Origin: an uncultured Bacilli bacterium
GTDB taxonomy: Bacteria; Bacillota_I; Bacilli_A; RF39; UBA660
Assembly: GCA_934098375.1 (NCBI GenBank)
Contig: CAKOOC010000007.1
Coordinates: 1-44,045, forward strand
Length of the DNA: 44,045 nucleotides
Direction of reading: 5' to 3'
In this document: in pieces, positions 32,456 to 39,738 of the stretch
How the letters are laid out: each line of letters begins with the position of its first letter
Numbering within the stretch: the first letter of the stretch is position 1
Translations under genes and position numbers: made by a program
Notes under the pieces: generated by a model
The model's input: only the letters and a program-made list of their open reading frames with translations
The model's database searches: none
Told to the model about the DNA's origin: nothing

Positions 32456-32755
32456 ATGAAAGCTGTTATATTAGTAGGCGGTAAACAATACTATGTTGCT
32501 GAAGGTGATGAAATTTTTGTAGAAAAATTAAATGCTGAAGATGGTAAAAGTATTGATATTACAGAAGTTTTATCAGTAAATGGCAAAACGGGTACACCTT
32601 ATGTTGAAGGTGCAAAAGTTACTTGCGAAGTAGTAAAATCTGGTAAACAAAAAAAGATTGTTGTCTTTAAGTATAGACCTAAAAAGAAATATCGTCTAAA
32701 ACAAGGTCATAGACAACCATATACTAAATTAATCGTTAAGAAAATTGTTGGTTAA
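32456..32755 (+). CDS. rplU: 50S ribosomal protein bL21
   Basis: The 99-residue protein matches bL21 throughout: MKAVILVGGKQYYVAEGDEI, the KTGTPYVEGAKV turn, and the basic C-terminal signature VFKYRPKKKYRLKQGHRQPYT. First gene of the conserved rplU-prp-rpmA operon, with a structured leader. Confidence 0.98.
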   Translation: MKAVILVGGKQYYVAEGDEIFVEKLNAEDGKSIDITEVLSVNGKTGTPYVEGAKVTCEVVKSGKQKKIVVFKYRPKKKYRLKQGHRQPYTKLIVKKIVG

Positions 32756-32757
32756 TT

Positions 32758-33054
32758 ATGATTAAAATAAAAATTAGTGATAAAAAAATTGAAATAAGAG
32801 GACATGCAAATTTTGCGGATTATGGCAAAGATATTGTATGTGCGGCAGTATCATCAATTGTGACAACATCTGTTAATGATATGTTAACTATTAATAAAGA
32901 TGGAATTCAATATGTAGATGATGCAAAATGCGTTTCAATTATGGTTATCCAAGATGATGATTTAATTAATAAGCTATTTAATAATTTAAAAGAATTATTA
33001 AAGGAACTTAGTAATGATTATCCTAAGAATGTAAAAGTTGAAAGTGAGGAATAG
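32758..33054 (+). CDS. prp: Prp ribosomal-processing cysteine protease
   Basis: The 98-residue enzyme removes the N-terminal extension of bL27. The catalytic His16 (RGHANFADYGKD) and Cys28 (DIVCAAVSS) are present in the family pattern HxxxxxxGxDIVCAAVS. It is located between rplU and rpmA as in other Firmicutes, and the next gene has the cleavable extension it acts on. Confidence 0.95.
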   Translation: MIKIKISDKKIEIRGHANFADYGKDIVCAAVSSIVTTSVNDMLTINKDGIQYVDDAKCVSIMVIQDDDLINKLFNNLKELLKELSNDYPKNVKVESEE

Positions 33055-33057
33055 AAA

Positions 33058-33342
33058 ATGTTATTTATAAAATTAAATATTCAACGTTTCGCTCATGTTA
33101 AAGCTCAAGGTTCTACTCAAAATGGTAGAGATTCTGAAGGACGCAGATTAGGTGCTAAACTTGCTGATGGACAAATGGCTAAAGCTGGTGCTATCATTTA
33201 CCGTCAAAGAGGTACAAGAATTTATCCTGGTGCAAATGTTGGCATGGGAAAAGATCATACTTTATATTCTCTAATTAATGGAGTAGTTAAATACGAAAGA
33301 TTAGGAAGAGATAAGAAAAAAGTATCTGTATACGAAAAGTAG
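33058..33342 (+). CDS. rpmA: 50S ribosomal protein bL27 with cleavable N-terminal extension
   Basis: The 94-residue protein starts with LNIQRFAHVK, matching the Prp recognition sequence LNLQFFA with F to R at one position; cleavage is expected after Ala12. The mature part has the usual GSTQNGRDSEGRRLGAK and RQRGTRIYPGANVGMGKDHTL. The cassette terminator at 33361 ends the operon. Confidence 0.97.
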   Translation: MLFIKLNIQRFAHVKAQGSTQNGRDSEGRRLGAKLADGQMAKAGAIIYRQRGTRIYPGANVGMGKDHTLYSLINGVVKYERLGRDKKKVSVYEK

Positions 33343-33360
33343 ATATATTTTTAAATTAGC

Positions 33361-33391
33361 AAAGTCTATGGGTTAATACCATAGACTTTTT
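33361..33391 (+). terminator. Terminator at the head of cassette copy 2
   Basis: Perfect 11-bp stem AAAGTCTATGG (33361-33371) with CCATAGACTTT (33379-33389), 7-nt loop, T-run. It ends rpmA and directly precedes the G8 promoter. Confidence 0.92.
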
Positions 33392-33408
33392 GCATGTGCA
33401 ATATTAAC

Positions 33409-33436
33409 TTGACATGGGGGGGGTTATTAGTACAAT
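33409..33436 (+). promoter_or_regulatory. G8-spacer promoter, cassette copy 2
   Basis: TTGACA (33409-33414), 16-bp spacer with eight G (33416-33423), TACAAT (33431-33436). Identical to copy 1 over 112 bp (33398-33509). Confidence 0.8.
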
Positions 33437-33440
33437 TATA

Positions 33441-33466
33441 TAGAAAATATCGGGTGATTTTCTATG
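33441..33466 (+). promoter_or_regulatory. Leader hairpin enclosing the ribosome-binding site, copy 2
   Basis: Same 8-bp stem as in copy 1 (33441-33448 with 33457-33464), GGGTG in the loop, start codon at the stem base. Confidence 0.55.
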
Positions 33467-35101
33467 AATAAGTATAAAGAAAAAATAGGTAACATTTTAA
33501 ATAAAATAAGGGAAAATAAGCGGATTTTGTATTTAACTTTTTGTACAGTTTTAGTTTTATTTTGTTTAGTTTTAAATGTAGCCTTTGGTTATTTAGTAAG
33601 AAGTAAGAATATAAATGGTGCTAATATAACGATAGGTGATTTAAAATATAAAATGGTAATAAATGATACGGCACTATCTTCATCAGTAGGAACAAAACTA
33701 CCTACAAATACAATCATTGGAGATAGAATAATATTACTTAAAGCTGGTAAAACAGAGCAGTTTAATATTGTACTTACATCATTAAATGAAATAAGTACAA
33801 AGTATGAAATAATATATAAAGTATGTACAGATGAAAAATGCACTAAATTTATGGATGCAACACCAACATCAATAGATGTAGCTTATTATTATGAAACACC
33901 AGATGTATCTGGAGCATTAGAAGCAAATAAAAATGTAATAGTATCATTAATAACGGATAATCAAGATGACAAAGATTATTATGTACAAGTAGATTTAAAT
34001 GTAGGATATGCTCATAATGAATTAGCGTTAACTAATCAAATAAGTAAAGATTTTTCACCATCATCATTAGAAGGAAATTTATCAATCATTGCATATGTAG
34101 ATGGCGTAGAAGTAGAAACCTTTCCTACAGAACCAAACTATGAAACTGGGATAACTTGTTTATATAAAAATGGAAATACAGCAGATGCAAGAGGAGTATT
34201 TAGATATAGTGCATCAAAAGGATGGGAAGTAGATATTTTCGGATTAAATAAAAGTTTAACATCATGTAGAGTAGATTTTACAGAAGTATTAAAAGTAACA
34301 TATGAAGTATTATCAACAAGATATGATTGTGCAAATTTACAAGCAGGGTCAAAACCAAGTGATCCACTAATATCATATACGGGAAATTGTGAAGTAATAT
34401 CTGATACAGACAATACAGATGGTACTCATACATGGAGATTAAAACTTTTAACTAGCGGAGAACTAACAGTTAATGGTTTAATTTATGTTGATGCCTTCTT
34501 AGTTGGCGGCGGTGGATCTGGAAGATTTGATTCTGATAGTAATAGATCTGGCGGTGGTGGCGGTTACACATTAACGCAAAAAAATATAAGACTAGATAAT
34601 AAAAATGGAAATTATAGTATCGTAATTGGTGCCGGTGGTGCATGTGATTGTGGCTGGTATGGTTCATCATGCAAAACAAATTGTGGTAATGCTGGCGGAA
34701 GCACATCCGCGTTTAATTTAACAGTTAATGGAGGCACAGGAGCTAGCGCCTATGCTCCTGGAACAGGTAGTAATAGAGGTGGAACGCCAGGCGATAATGG
34801 TTCTGGCGGTTCATATGGTTCTGCCCAAGGAAAAACCACATGCGAGTTTGATGAAGGCACGACATCAGGCTGTACTAGAGGAACAGCTTACGCTTATGGT
34901 GGCGGAGGCGGCGGGGGAAGTGAATATTCACAGACAAGAAACTACGGAGGTGCTGGCGGAGGCGGTAACGGTGCTTGGGGTGCTAACGCTGCAGGAGCTG
35001 GGGTTGCTAATACTGGCGGCGGTGGAGGTGGCGGTGTTGGTGATAGAGGCGCCGGAGCAGGTGGTTCAGGAGTCGTTGTCATTCGTGATGTTCGTTCATG
35101 A
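33464..35101 (+). CDS. Exported glycine-rich protein, paralogue 2
   Basis: The 545-residue paralogue of the 11835 gene has the same N-terminal anchor (about 20-42) and an ectodomain clearly alignable through VDAFLVGGGG. After that, from about 347, the glycine-rich region differs strongly in length and sequence, with only short blocks kept: YSIVIGAGGA, GGSTSAFN, TTCEFDEGTTSGCTRG, and the end VVVIRDVRS. Cys residues in the variable part (CDCGWYGSSCKTNCG) are not matched in the paralogue. There is no LPXTG. Stop is TGA. The glycine region is GC-rich compared with its flanks. The gene is preceded by the G8 promoter cassette and inserted between rpmA and yqfC. A secreted or membrane-tethered surface protein is inferred. 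Confidence 0.88.
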   Translation: MNKYKEKIGNILNKIRENKRILYLTFCTVLVLFCLVLNVAFGYLVRSKNINGANITIGDLKYKMVINDTALSSSVGTKLPTNTIIGDRIILLKAGKTEQFNIVLTSLNEISTKYEIIYKVCTDEKCTKFMDATPTSIDVAYYYETPDVSGALEANKNVIVSLITDNQDDKDYYVQVDLNVGYAHNELALTNQISKDFSPSSLEGNLSIIAYVDGVEVETFPTEPNYETGITCLYKNGNTADARGVFRYSASKGWEVDIFGLNKSLTSCRVDFTEVLKVTYEVLSTRYDCANLQAGSKPSDPLISYTGNCEVISDTDNTDGTHTWRLKLLTSGELTVNGLIYVDAFLVGGGGSGRFDSDSNRSGGGGGYTLTQKNIRLDNKNGNYSIVIGAGGACDCGWYGSSCKTNCGNAGGSTSAFNLTVNGGTGASAYAPGTGSNRGGTPGDNGSGGSYGSAQGKTTCEFDEGTTSGCTRGTAYAYGGGGGGGSEYSQTRNYGGAGGGGNGAWGANAAGAGVANTGGGGGGGVGDRGAGAGGSGVVVIRDVRS

Positions 35102-35118
35102 TTTTAGATTAATAAATA

Positions 35119-35151
35119 ATACGTAGAGAATTATACCTCACGTATTTTTTT
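35119..35151 (+). terminator. Terminator of glycine-rich gene 2
   Basis: ATACGT (35119-35124) pairs with ACGTAT (35140-35145), with GAG/CTC continuing the stem past one bulge, then a T-run. It is unrelated to the cassette head terminator. Confidence 0.78.
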
Positions 35152-35161
35152 GTACTTAAAA

Positions 35162-35169
35162 CATATAAT
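35162..35169 (+). promoter_or_regulatory. SigE-like -10 box of yqfC
   Basis: CATATAAT resembles the mother-cell SigE -10 (CATAnnnT). A possible -35 (GTATTTT) lies about 13 bp upstream inside the terminator tail. In Bacillus yqfCD is SigE-controlled. Confidence 0.45.
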
Positions 35170-35185
35170 TAAATGGTGAAGAATA

Positions 35186-35419
35186 ATGCTTGATATAATC
35201 AATAATGCATTAAGAAATCAGGAATATTATGTCTGTTTATATAAAAATTCTCTTTATATTTATAATTATGCAGAAATATTAACATTTAATAATGATTTAA
35301 TAATGATTAAATTATCATCTTGTAACATAAAAATAAAAGGCTCTAGAATGAATATTAAAAAAATGGAAAATAAAGAACTCTTAATTGAAGGATTAATTAC
35401 TGGAGTTAATTATGAATAA
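35186..35419 (+). CDS. yqfC: YabP/YqfC-family sporulation protein
   Basis: The 77-residue protein has the compact YabP/YqfC beta fold: NSLYIYNYAEILTFNND and IKIKGSRMNIKKMENKELLIEG. In B. subtilis yqfC is a SigE-dependent mother-cell gene next to yqfD, and here yqfD follows with an 8-nt overlap. ATG 35186 follows AATGGTGAAG. Confidence 0.85.
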   Translation: MLDIINNALRNQEYYVCLYKNSLYIYNYAEILTFNNDLIMIKLSSCNIKIKGSRMNIKKMENKELLIEGLITGVNYE

Positions 35420-36539
35420 GAAAATTAAAATAGAAGTGAGTCATTTTTTAGAGCGCTTTTTTGATAAATGTATTAAAAATAATATTAATCTTTATGATAT
35501 TCATTATATAACGGAAGAAAAATGCACGATGATTATTAATTTAAATGATTATAAAAGTATAAAAAAATTAAATTACTATAGTGATATAAAAATAGTTAAA
35601 TATGAAGGATTATTAGGAATTAAAAAGCATGTTAAAGATAATATATATTTTTACTTAATATTTATTTTTTGCTTTGCTTTAATGGATATCATAACAAGTT
35701 ACATTGTAGATATTAATATTATTCATGAAAATAAAAGTATTAGAAATTTAGTAAAAAAAGAATTAGAAGAACATAATATAAAAAAATATTCTTTAGCGTA
35801 TGATTTTGATGAACTAGAAAAAATAAAAAATGAAATACTAAAAGATAATCCCACAACTTTAGAGTGGATGAGCATTACTAAAGAAGGGATGAAATATGTA
35901 ATTAGAGTAGAAGAAAGAATTATTAAAAATCCCGTAAATGAAGAAGGATATCGTCATGTTATTGCTTCTAAAGATGGGAAGGTTACTAAAATATTAAGTA
36001 CTAAAGGAGATGTTTTAGTTAGAAGTGGTGAATATGTTAAAAAAGGGCAAAGACTTATAAGCGGGGAAATAACTCTTTATGATAATATTAAAGGTAATAC
36101 ATTAGCAACAGGCACAGTTTATGGTGATGTATGGTATACAGCTAAGATTGCTTATCCTAAAAAAGAAGCAATAAAAACTGAAACGGGTAAAACAAGATAT
36201 AATCTAAATATAAATAATAAAATATTTTTAAAAAACAAGTATAAATATTTTTATCAAGAAAATAAAAGAGAAATAAAAATTCTAGGATTAAAAATTAAAA
36301 TATATAAAGAGAAAGAGTATAACGAAAAAGTGCATACTTTAAAAGATGATGAAGTTATAAAAAGAGCCACAGAAAAAGTAGAAAATGAATTTATAACTAA
36401 GTTAAAAAATACTGGTGAAGTTAAAAAAATTAGTGTTTTAGAAAAGAATATTGATGATGATTGTGGTTATATAGAATTTTTTGTTATGACTAATGAAGTT
36501 ATTAGCGAATATAGTCCTTATGAAGTAAATATTAATTAA
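35412..36539 (+). CDS. yqfD: Sporulation protein YqfD
   Basis: The 375-residue protein has a soluble N-terminal part (about 1-75), one membrane span (about 80-98), and an outer domain with WMSITKEGMKYVIRVEERI, IASKDGKVTKILSTKGDVLVRSG and VKKGQRLISGEI. These match the YqfD family, required for efficient sporulation in Bacillus. The mechanism is not established. It is translationally coupled to yqfC. In Bacillus yqfD is followed by phoH and ybeY; here a VanZ-like gene replaces phoH and pgpH. Confidence 0.9.
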   Translation: MNKKIKIEVSHFLERFFDKCIKNNINLYDIHYITEEKCTMIINLNDYKSIKKLNYYSDIKIVKYEGLLGIKKHVKDNIYFYLIFIFCFALMDIITSYIVDINIIHENKSIRNLVKKELEEHNIKKYSLAYDFDELEKIKNEILKDNPTTLEWMSITKEGMKYVIRVEERIIKNPVNEEGYRHVIASKDGKVTKILSTKGDVLVRSGEYVKKGQRLISGEITLYDNIKGNTLATGTVYGDVWYTAKIAYPKKEAIKTETGKTRYNLNINNKIFLKNKYKYFYQENKREIKILGLKIKIYKEKEYNEKVHTLKDDEVIKRATEKVENEFITKLKNTGEVKKISVLEKNIDDDCGYIEFFVMTNEVISEYSPYEVNIN

Positions 36540-36542
36540 TGT

Positions 36543-36576
36543 CAAAATATAAAACTAACTATATTTTGGCTTTTTT
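36543..36576 (+). terminator. yqfD terminator
   Basis: CAAAATATA (36543-36551) pairs with TATATTTTG (36560-36568), followed by C and TTTTTT. Confidence 0.85.
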
Positions 36577-36654
36577 AATTTTTTATAGAAAACAAGCAGA
36601 AATATGATAAAAATAGGCCTAAAGTATGATAAAATGGAAAAGAGGGTGAGTTAT

Positions 36655-37266
36655 GTGATTCCAAAAGTTGCTGTTAATGTTGTAGTTAATTTGTGGCCGA
36701 TGTTAACTTTAATAAGTGTGGTTTTAATAACAACAAGACTAGTATATTTAATAAGTAATCATAAAAAAGTTAATATCTCCAAAGAACTTATTAGTTTATG
36801 TTTTATTATTTATATTATGCTTTTGTTTGAACTGGTTACAACGACAGATTTTGAATCTTATAGTAATAATTTTATTCCTTTTAAGGAAATGATGAGATAC
36901 AGTTTAAAAAGTAAGTTATTTTATCGTAATGTGATTGGAAATATTGTTTTATTTGTTCCATATGGATATTTTGTAAGTTATTATTGTAAGCTTAACAAAA
37001 TGTATTTGTGTTTTATTATAACATTTATTACCAGTTTATCAATTGAACTTATTCAAATGGGAATTGGAAGAAGTTTTGATATAGATGATATAATTTTAAA
37101 TGTTACTGGTGGTATTATAGGTTATGTTATATATAAACTGATGGATAAATTATTTGCTAAATACAGTGATAAATACCGAAATAATTTGCTTCTTAATTTT
37201 ATATGTGTTATTGTGATTATTATTTTAGCGTTAATAATTCTTAATTTATATGGAGTGGTGTTATGA
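36655..37266 (+). CDS. VanZ-family membrane protein
   Basis: The 203-residue protein has about five membrane spans. It carries the VanZ-family signatures NNFIPF, the RNVIGNIVLFVPYGYF block, SIELIQMGIGRSFDIDDIILN and GGIIGYVIY. VanZ itself gives low-level teicoplanin resistance; most family members have no known role, so resistance should not be assumed. I prefer GTG 36655 because GAGGGTGAG precedes it and TATGAT boxes lie upstream; ATG 36634 or 36604 are possible. The 3' end overlaps ybeY by 4 nt. Confidence 0.85.
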   Translation: MIPKVAVNVVVNLWPMLTLISVVLITTRLVYLISNHKKVNISKELISLCFIIYIMLLFELVTTTDFESYSNNFIPFKEMMRYSLKSKLFYRNVIGNIVLFVPYGYFVSYYCKLNKMYLCFIITFITSLSIELIQMGIGRSFDIDDIILNVTGGIIGYVIYKLMDKLFAKYSDKYRNNLLLNFICVIVIIILALIILNLYGVVL

Positions 37267-37712
37267 ATGATATTGAAATAGTTGATGAATATGGTTATTT
37301 TAAAGATGAGGATAATTCTTATTTATTAGATGTTCTTGATTATACTTTAAAAAAATTAAAGATAGAAAATGCAACATTTACAGTGATTTTAACGGATGAT
37401 GAAAAAGTGCATGAACTAAATAAAACTTATAGAGGAATAGATAGAACTACAGATGTTATAAGCTTTGCTTTAAATGATAATGGAAAATTTCCGGGACCTA
37501 TTAATGTTTTGGGAGATATTTATATAAGTATTCCTAAAATGATAGAGCAAGCTGAAACATATGAACATAGCGAAAAAAGAGAATTATCATTTTTAGCAGT
37601 ACATGGATTATTACATTTATTAGGATATGATCATACTTTAGGGGAAAAAGAAGAAAAAGAAATGTTTGATTTACAAAAGGAGATTTTAAATGAAAAAGGC
37701 ATTATCAATTAA
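37263..37712 (+). CDS. ybeY: Endoribonuclease YbeY
   Basis: This zinc-dependent RNase acts in 16S rRNA 3'-end maturation. The 149-residue protein has the motif HGLLHLLGYDH with His114, His118 and His124 as zinc ligands, plus TTDVISFAL and NVLGDIYIS. It begins the conserved ybeY-dgkA-cdd-era-yqzL-recO order and overlaps dgkA by 23 nt. Confidence 0.96.
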   Translation: MNDIEIVDEYGYFKDEDNSYLLDVLDYTLKKLKIENATFTVILTDDEKVHELNKTYRGIDRTTDVISFALNDNGKFPGPINVLGDIYISIPKMIEQAETYEHSEKRELSFLAVHGLLHLLGYDHTLGEKEEKEMFDLQKEILNEKGIIN

Positions 37713-38064
37713 ACGATTGGGTAAATCATTTTCTTATGCAATAAGAGGCTTTTTTACAACTTTTAAAGAGGAACCTAATATGCAAATTCATGTGATGATG
37801 GCGGTATTAGTTATTATTTGTGGATTTATTTTTAAGGTTTCTAAATTAGAATGGGTGTTTTTAATTTTTGCGATTGGAATGGTTACTTCTGCGGAGATAA
37901 TTAATACTAGTATAGAAAATTTAGTTGATTTAGCGGTGCAAAAGTATGATAAACAAGCAGAAATAGCCAAAGATACGGCAGCGGCTTATGTGCTTATTTT
38001 AAGTATTACGGCAGCAGTAATAGGGCTTATTATATTCGTGCCAAAACTAATTATGTTATTTTAA
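37690..38064 (+). CDS. dgkA: Undecaprenol/diacylglycerol kinase
   Basis: This small integral membrane kinase recycles undecaprenol for wall synthesis in Gram-positives. The 124-residue protein has an amphipathic start (SFSYAIRGFFTTFKEEPNM), three membrane spans, and the active-site motif AEIINTSIENLVDL with Glu and Asp conserved, followed by KDTAAAYVL. It overlaps ybeY. Confidence 0.94.
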   Translation: MKKALSIKRLGKSFSYAIRGFFTTFKEEPNMQIHVMMAVLVIICGFIFKVSKLEWVFLIFAIGMVTSAEIINTSIENLVDLAVQKYDKQAEIAKDTAAAYVLILSITAAVIGLIIFVPKLIMLF

Positions 38065-38073
38065 GGAGAATTT

Positions 38074-38466
38074 ATGAAAGAAAATTTATTAATGCTTTTA
38101 AATAATTCTTATAGCCCCTTATCTAATTATAAAACGGCTTGTATAATCATTTGTAATAATGGACAAGAATTTATTGGGGTTAATGTGGAAAATCCAAGTT
38201 CTAAAAGTGGATTATGTGCGGAGCAAGTGGCATTATCATCTGCTATAACTGATGGATATGGTAAAGAAGATTTTAAAGAAATTCATGTTATGGGAAGCGG
38301 TAATGAATATTGCATGCCATGTTTTTTATGTAGAGAGTTATTACATGAATTTTTTAAGGAAAATGTTAAAGTTTTCTGCTATAATAAGAAGGGAAAAGTT
38401 AAGGAATTTTTAGTTAAGGAATTATGTCCATATCCTTTTGAACTGGAGGATAGTAATGGTAAATGA
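38074..38466 (+). CDS. cdd: Cytidine deaminase
   Basis: The enzyme converts (deoxy)cytidine to (deoxy)uridine. The 130-residue protein has the substrate motif NVENPSS, zinc ligand Cys48 with catalytic Glu50 (CAE), and the second pair in PCFLC (Cys83, Cys86). Length is typical of the homotetrameric class. Its product can be used by the phosphorylase encoded at 5610. A degenerate paralogue overlaps its 3' end. Confidence 0.95.
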   Translation: MKENLLMLLNNSYSPLSNYKTACIIICNNGQEFIGVNVENPSSKSGLCAEQVALSSAITDGYGKEDFKEIHVMGSGNEYCMPCFLCRELLHEFFKENVKVFCYNKKGKVKEFLVKELCPYPFELEDSNGK

Positions 38467-38824
38467 ATTAGAAAGATTATTAAGTAATGCTTATGCACCT
38501 TTTGATAATTTGTGTTTTAGTGCGATTGTGGTAATGAAAGATAAAACAACATTTGGTGGCGTAACTGTTAAAAATGCAATATTTAGAGACGCTATATATG
38601 CAGAAAGTGCTGCTATTAGCCGCGCTGTAACAGCAGGATATAAATACAAAGATTTTGAATCTATCTATATAATGGTAGGTACTAAAAATATTAATGATTT
38701 AAAATATATTAATAGAGATGTTATTACAGAATTTTTTGAGCCGGATAAAGAAGTATTTCTCTATGATATAAACAGAAACAGAAGAGTACTAAAAGTAGGA
38801 AATTTAATAAATAATATATATTAA
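38456..38824 (+). CDS. Catalytically inactive cytidine deaminase paralogue
   Basis: The 122-residue protein aligns with the adjacent cdd product (NAYAPFDN, GGVTVKN, AESAAISRAVTAGYKYKDFESIYIM). The zinc Cys of the CAE motif is Tyr48 (YAE), and the PCxxC pair is gone (DLKYINRDVI). Without any zinc ligand it cannot deaminate. The open reading frame is intact with GGAGG upstream of ATG 38456 and an 11-nt overlap with cdd, so it is probably expressed, perhaps as a subunit of mixed tetramers or a nucleoside sensor; both are inference. Confidence 0.82.
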   Translation: MVNELERLLSNAYAPFDNLCFSAIVVMKDKTTFGGVTVKNAIFRDAIYAESAAISRAVTAGYKYKDFESIYIMVGTKNINDLKYINRDVITEFFEPDKEVFLYDINRNRRVLKVGNLINNIY

Positions 38825-38843
38825 TATAAGAAAGGAGTTTTTT

Positions 38844-39728
38844 ATGAAAAGTGGATTTGTAAGTATTATAGGTAGACCTAATACAGGAAAAAGTACTTTA
38901 CTAAATACAATATTGAAGACTCATTTAGCAATTGTATCAAATGTAGCAGGAACAACACGTAATTCAATTCAAGGCGTTTACAATGATGAGGAAGCACAAA
39001 TCATTTTTATCGATACACCAGGGATTCATAAACCCCAGGATAAATTAGGAAAATATTTAAATAAACAAAGTTATGAATCATTAGAAGAAATTGATGCGAT
39101 TCTTTTTGTAGTAGATGCTAGTGCTCCACTAGGTAGAGGCGATGAATTTATCGTACAGACTTTTAAAAATGCGAAAACTCCAGTTATTTTAGTACTTAAT
39201 AAAATTGATAAACTTACAGATGAGGGAATACTTAATGCTATAAACACTTATAAAGATTTATATGATTTTTCAGATATAGTTCCAATAAGTGCAATGAAAG
39301 ATGATAATGTTAAAAGATTAATAAAAGTTATAAAAGGATATTTAACGGATGAGATAAAGTATTATGATGATGGAACAATTACAAATACAAGTTTACAGTT
39401 TATGCTAGGTGAATTTGTAAGAGAAAAAGTTCTTAATTTAACAAATGAAGAAGTTCCACATTCCGTAACATGCGTGGCAACACATATCAAAGATAAAGGA
39501 AGTATCGTGGACGTGTATGTTGATATAATAATCGATAGGGATTCACTTAAAAAGATTATTATAGGTTCTGGGGGAGCAATGCTTAAAAAGATTGGCTCAA
39601 TGGCAAGAAAAGATATGGAAGAATTATTAGGCAAACAAGTTTATTTAGAATTATATGTTAAAACAATTAAAAATTGGCGAGACAAAGAAAGATATTTAAG
39701 TGAACTAGGATTTAAAGATTTTGAATAA
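38844..39728 (+). CDS. era: GTPase Era
   Basis: This GTPase acts in 30S subunit assembly. The 294-residue protein carries G1 GRPNTGKST (residues 10-18), G3 DTPGIHKP, G4 NKID, and the C-terminal KH domain with IIGSGGAMLKKIGSMARKDMEELL. AAAGGAG precedes ATG 38844. It is followed by two HTH-repeat genes in the place where Bacillus has only yqzL before recO. Confidence 0.98.
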   Translation: MKSGFVSIIGRPNTGKSTLLNTILKTHLAIVSNVAGTTRNSIQGVYNDEEAQIIFIDTPGIHKPQDKLGKYLNKQSYESLEEIDAILFVVDASAPLGRGDEFIVQTFKNAKTPVILVLNKIDKLTDEGILNAINTYKDLYDFSDIVPISAMKDDNVKRLIKVIKGYLTDEIKYYDDGTITNTSLQFMLGEFVREKVLNLTNEEVPHSVTCVATHIKDKGSIVDVYVDIIIDRDSLKKIIIGSGGAMLKKIGSMARKDMEELLGKQVYLELYVKTIKNWRDKERYLSELGFKDFE

Positions 39729-39738
39729 GAGGGATAAT

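Noticed and set aside
36604..36654. Upstream ATG starts for the VanZ-like gene
   Set aside because: They fall in the TATGAT-containing promoter-like region; the GTG at 36655 has the ribosome-binding site. Not fully excluded.
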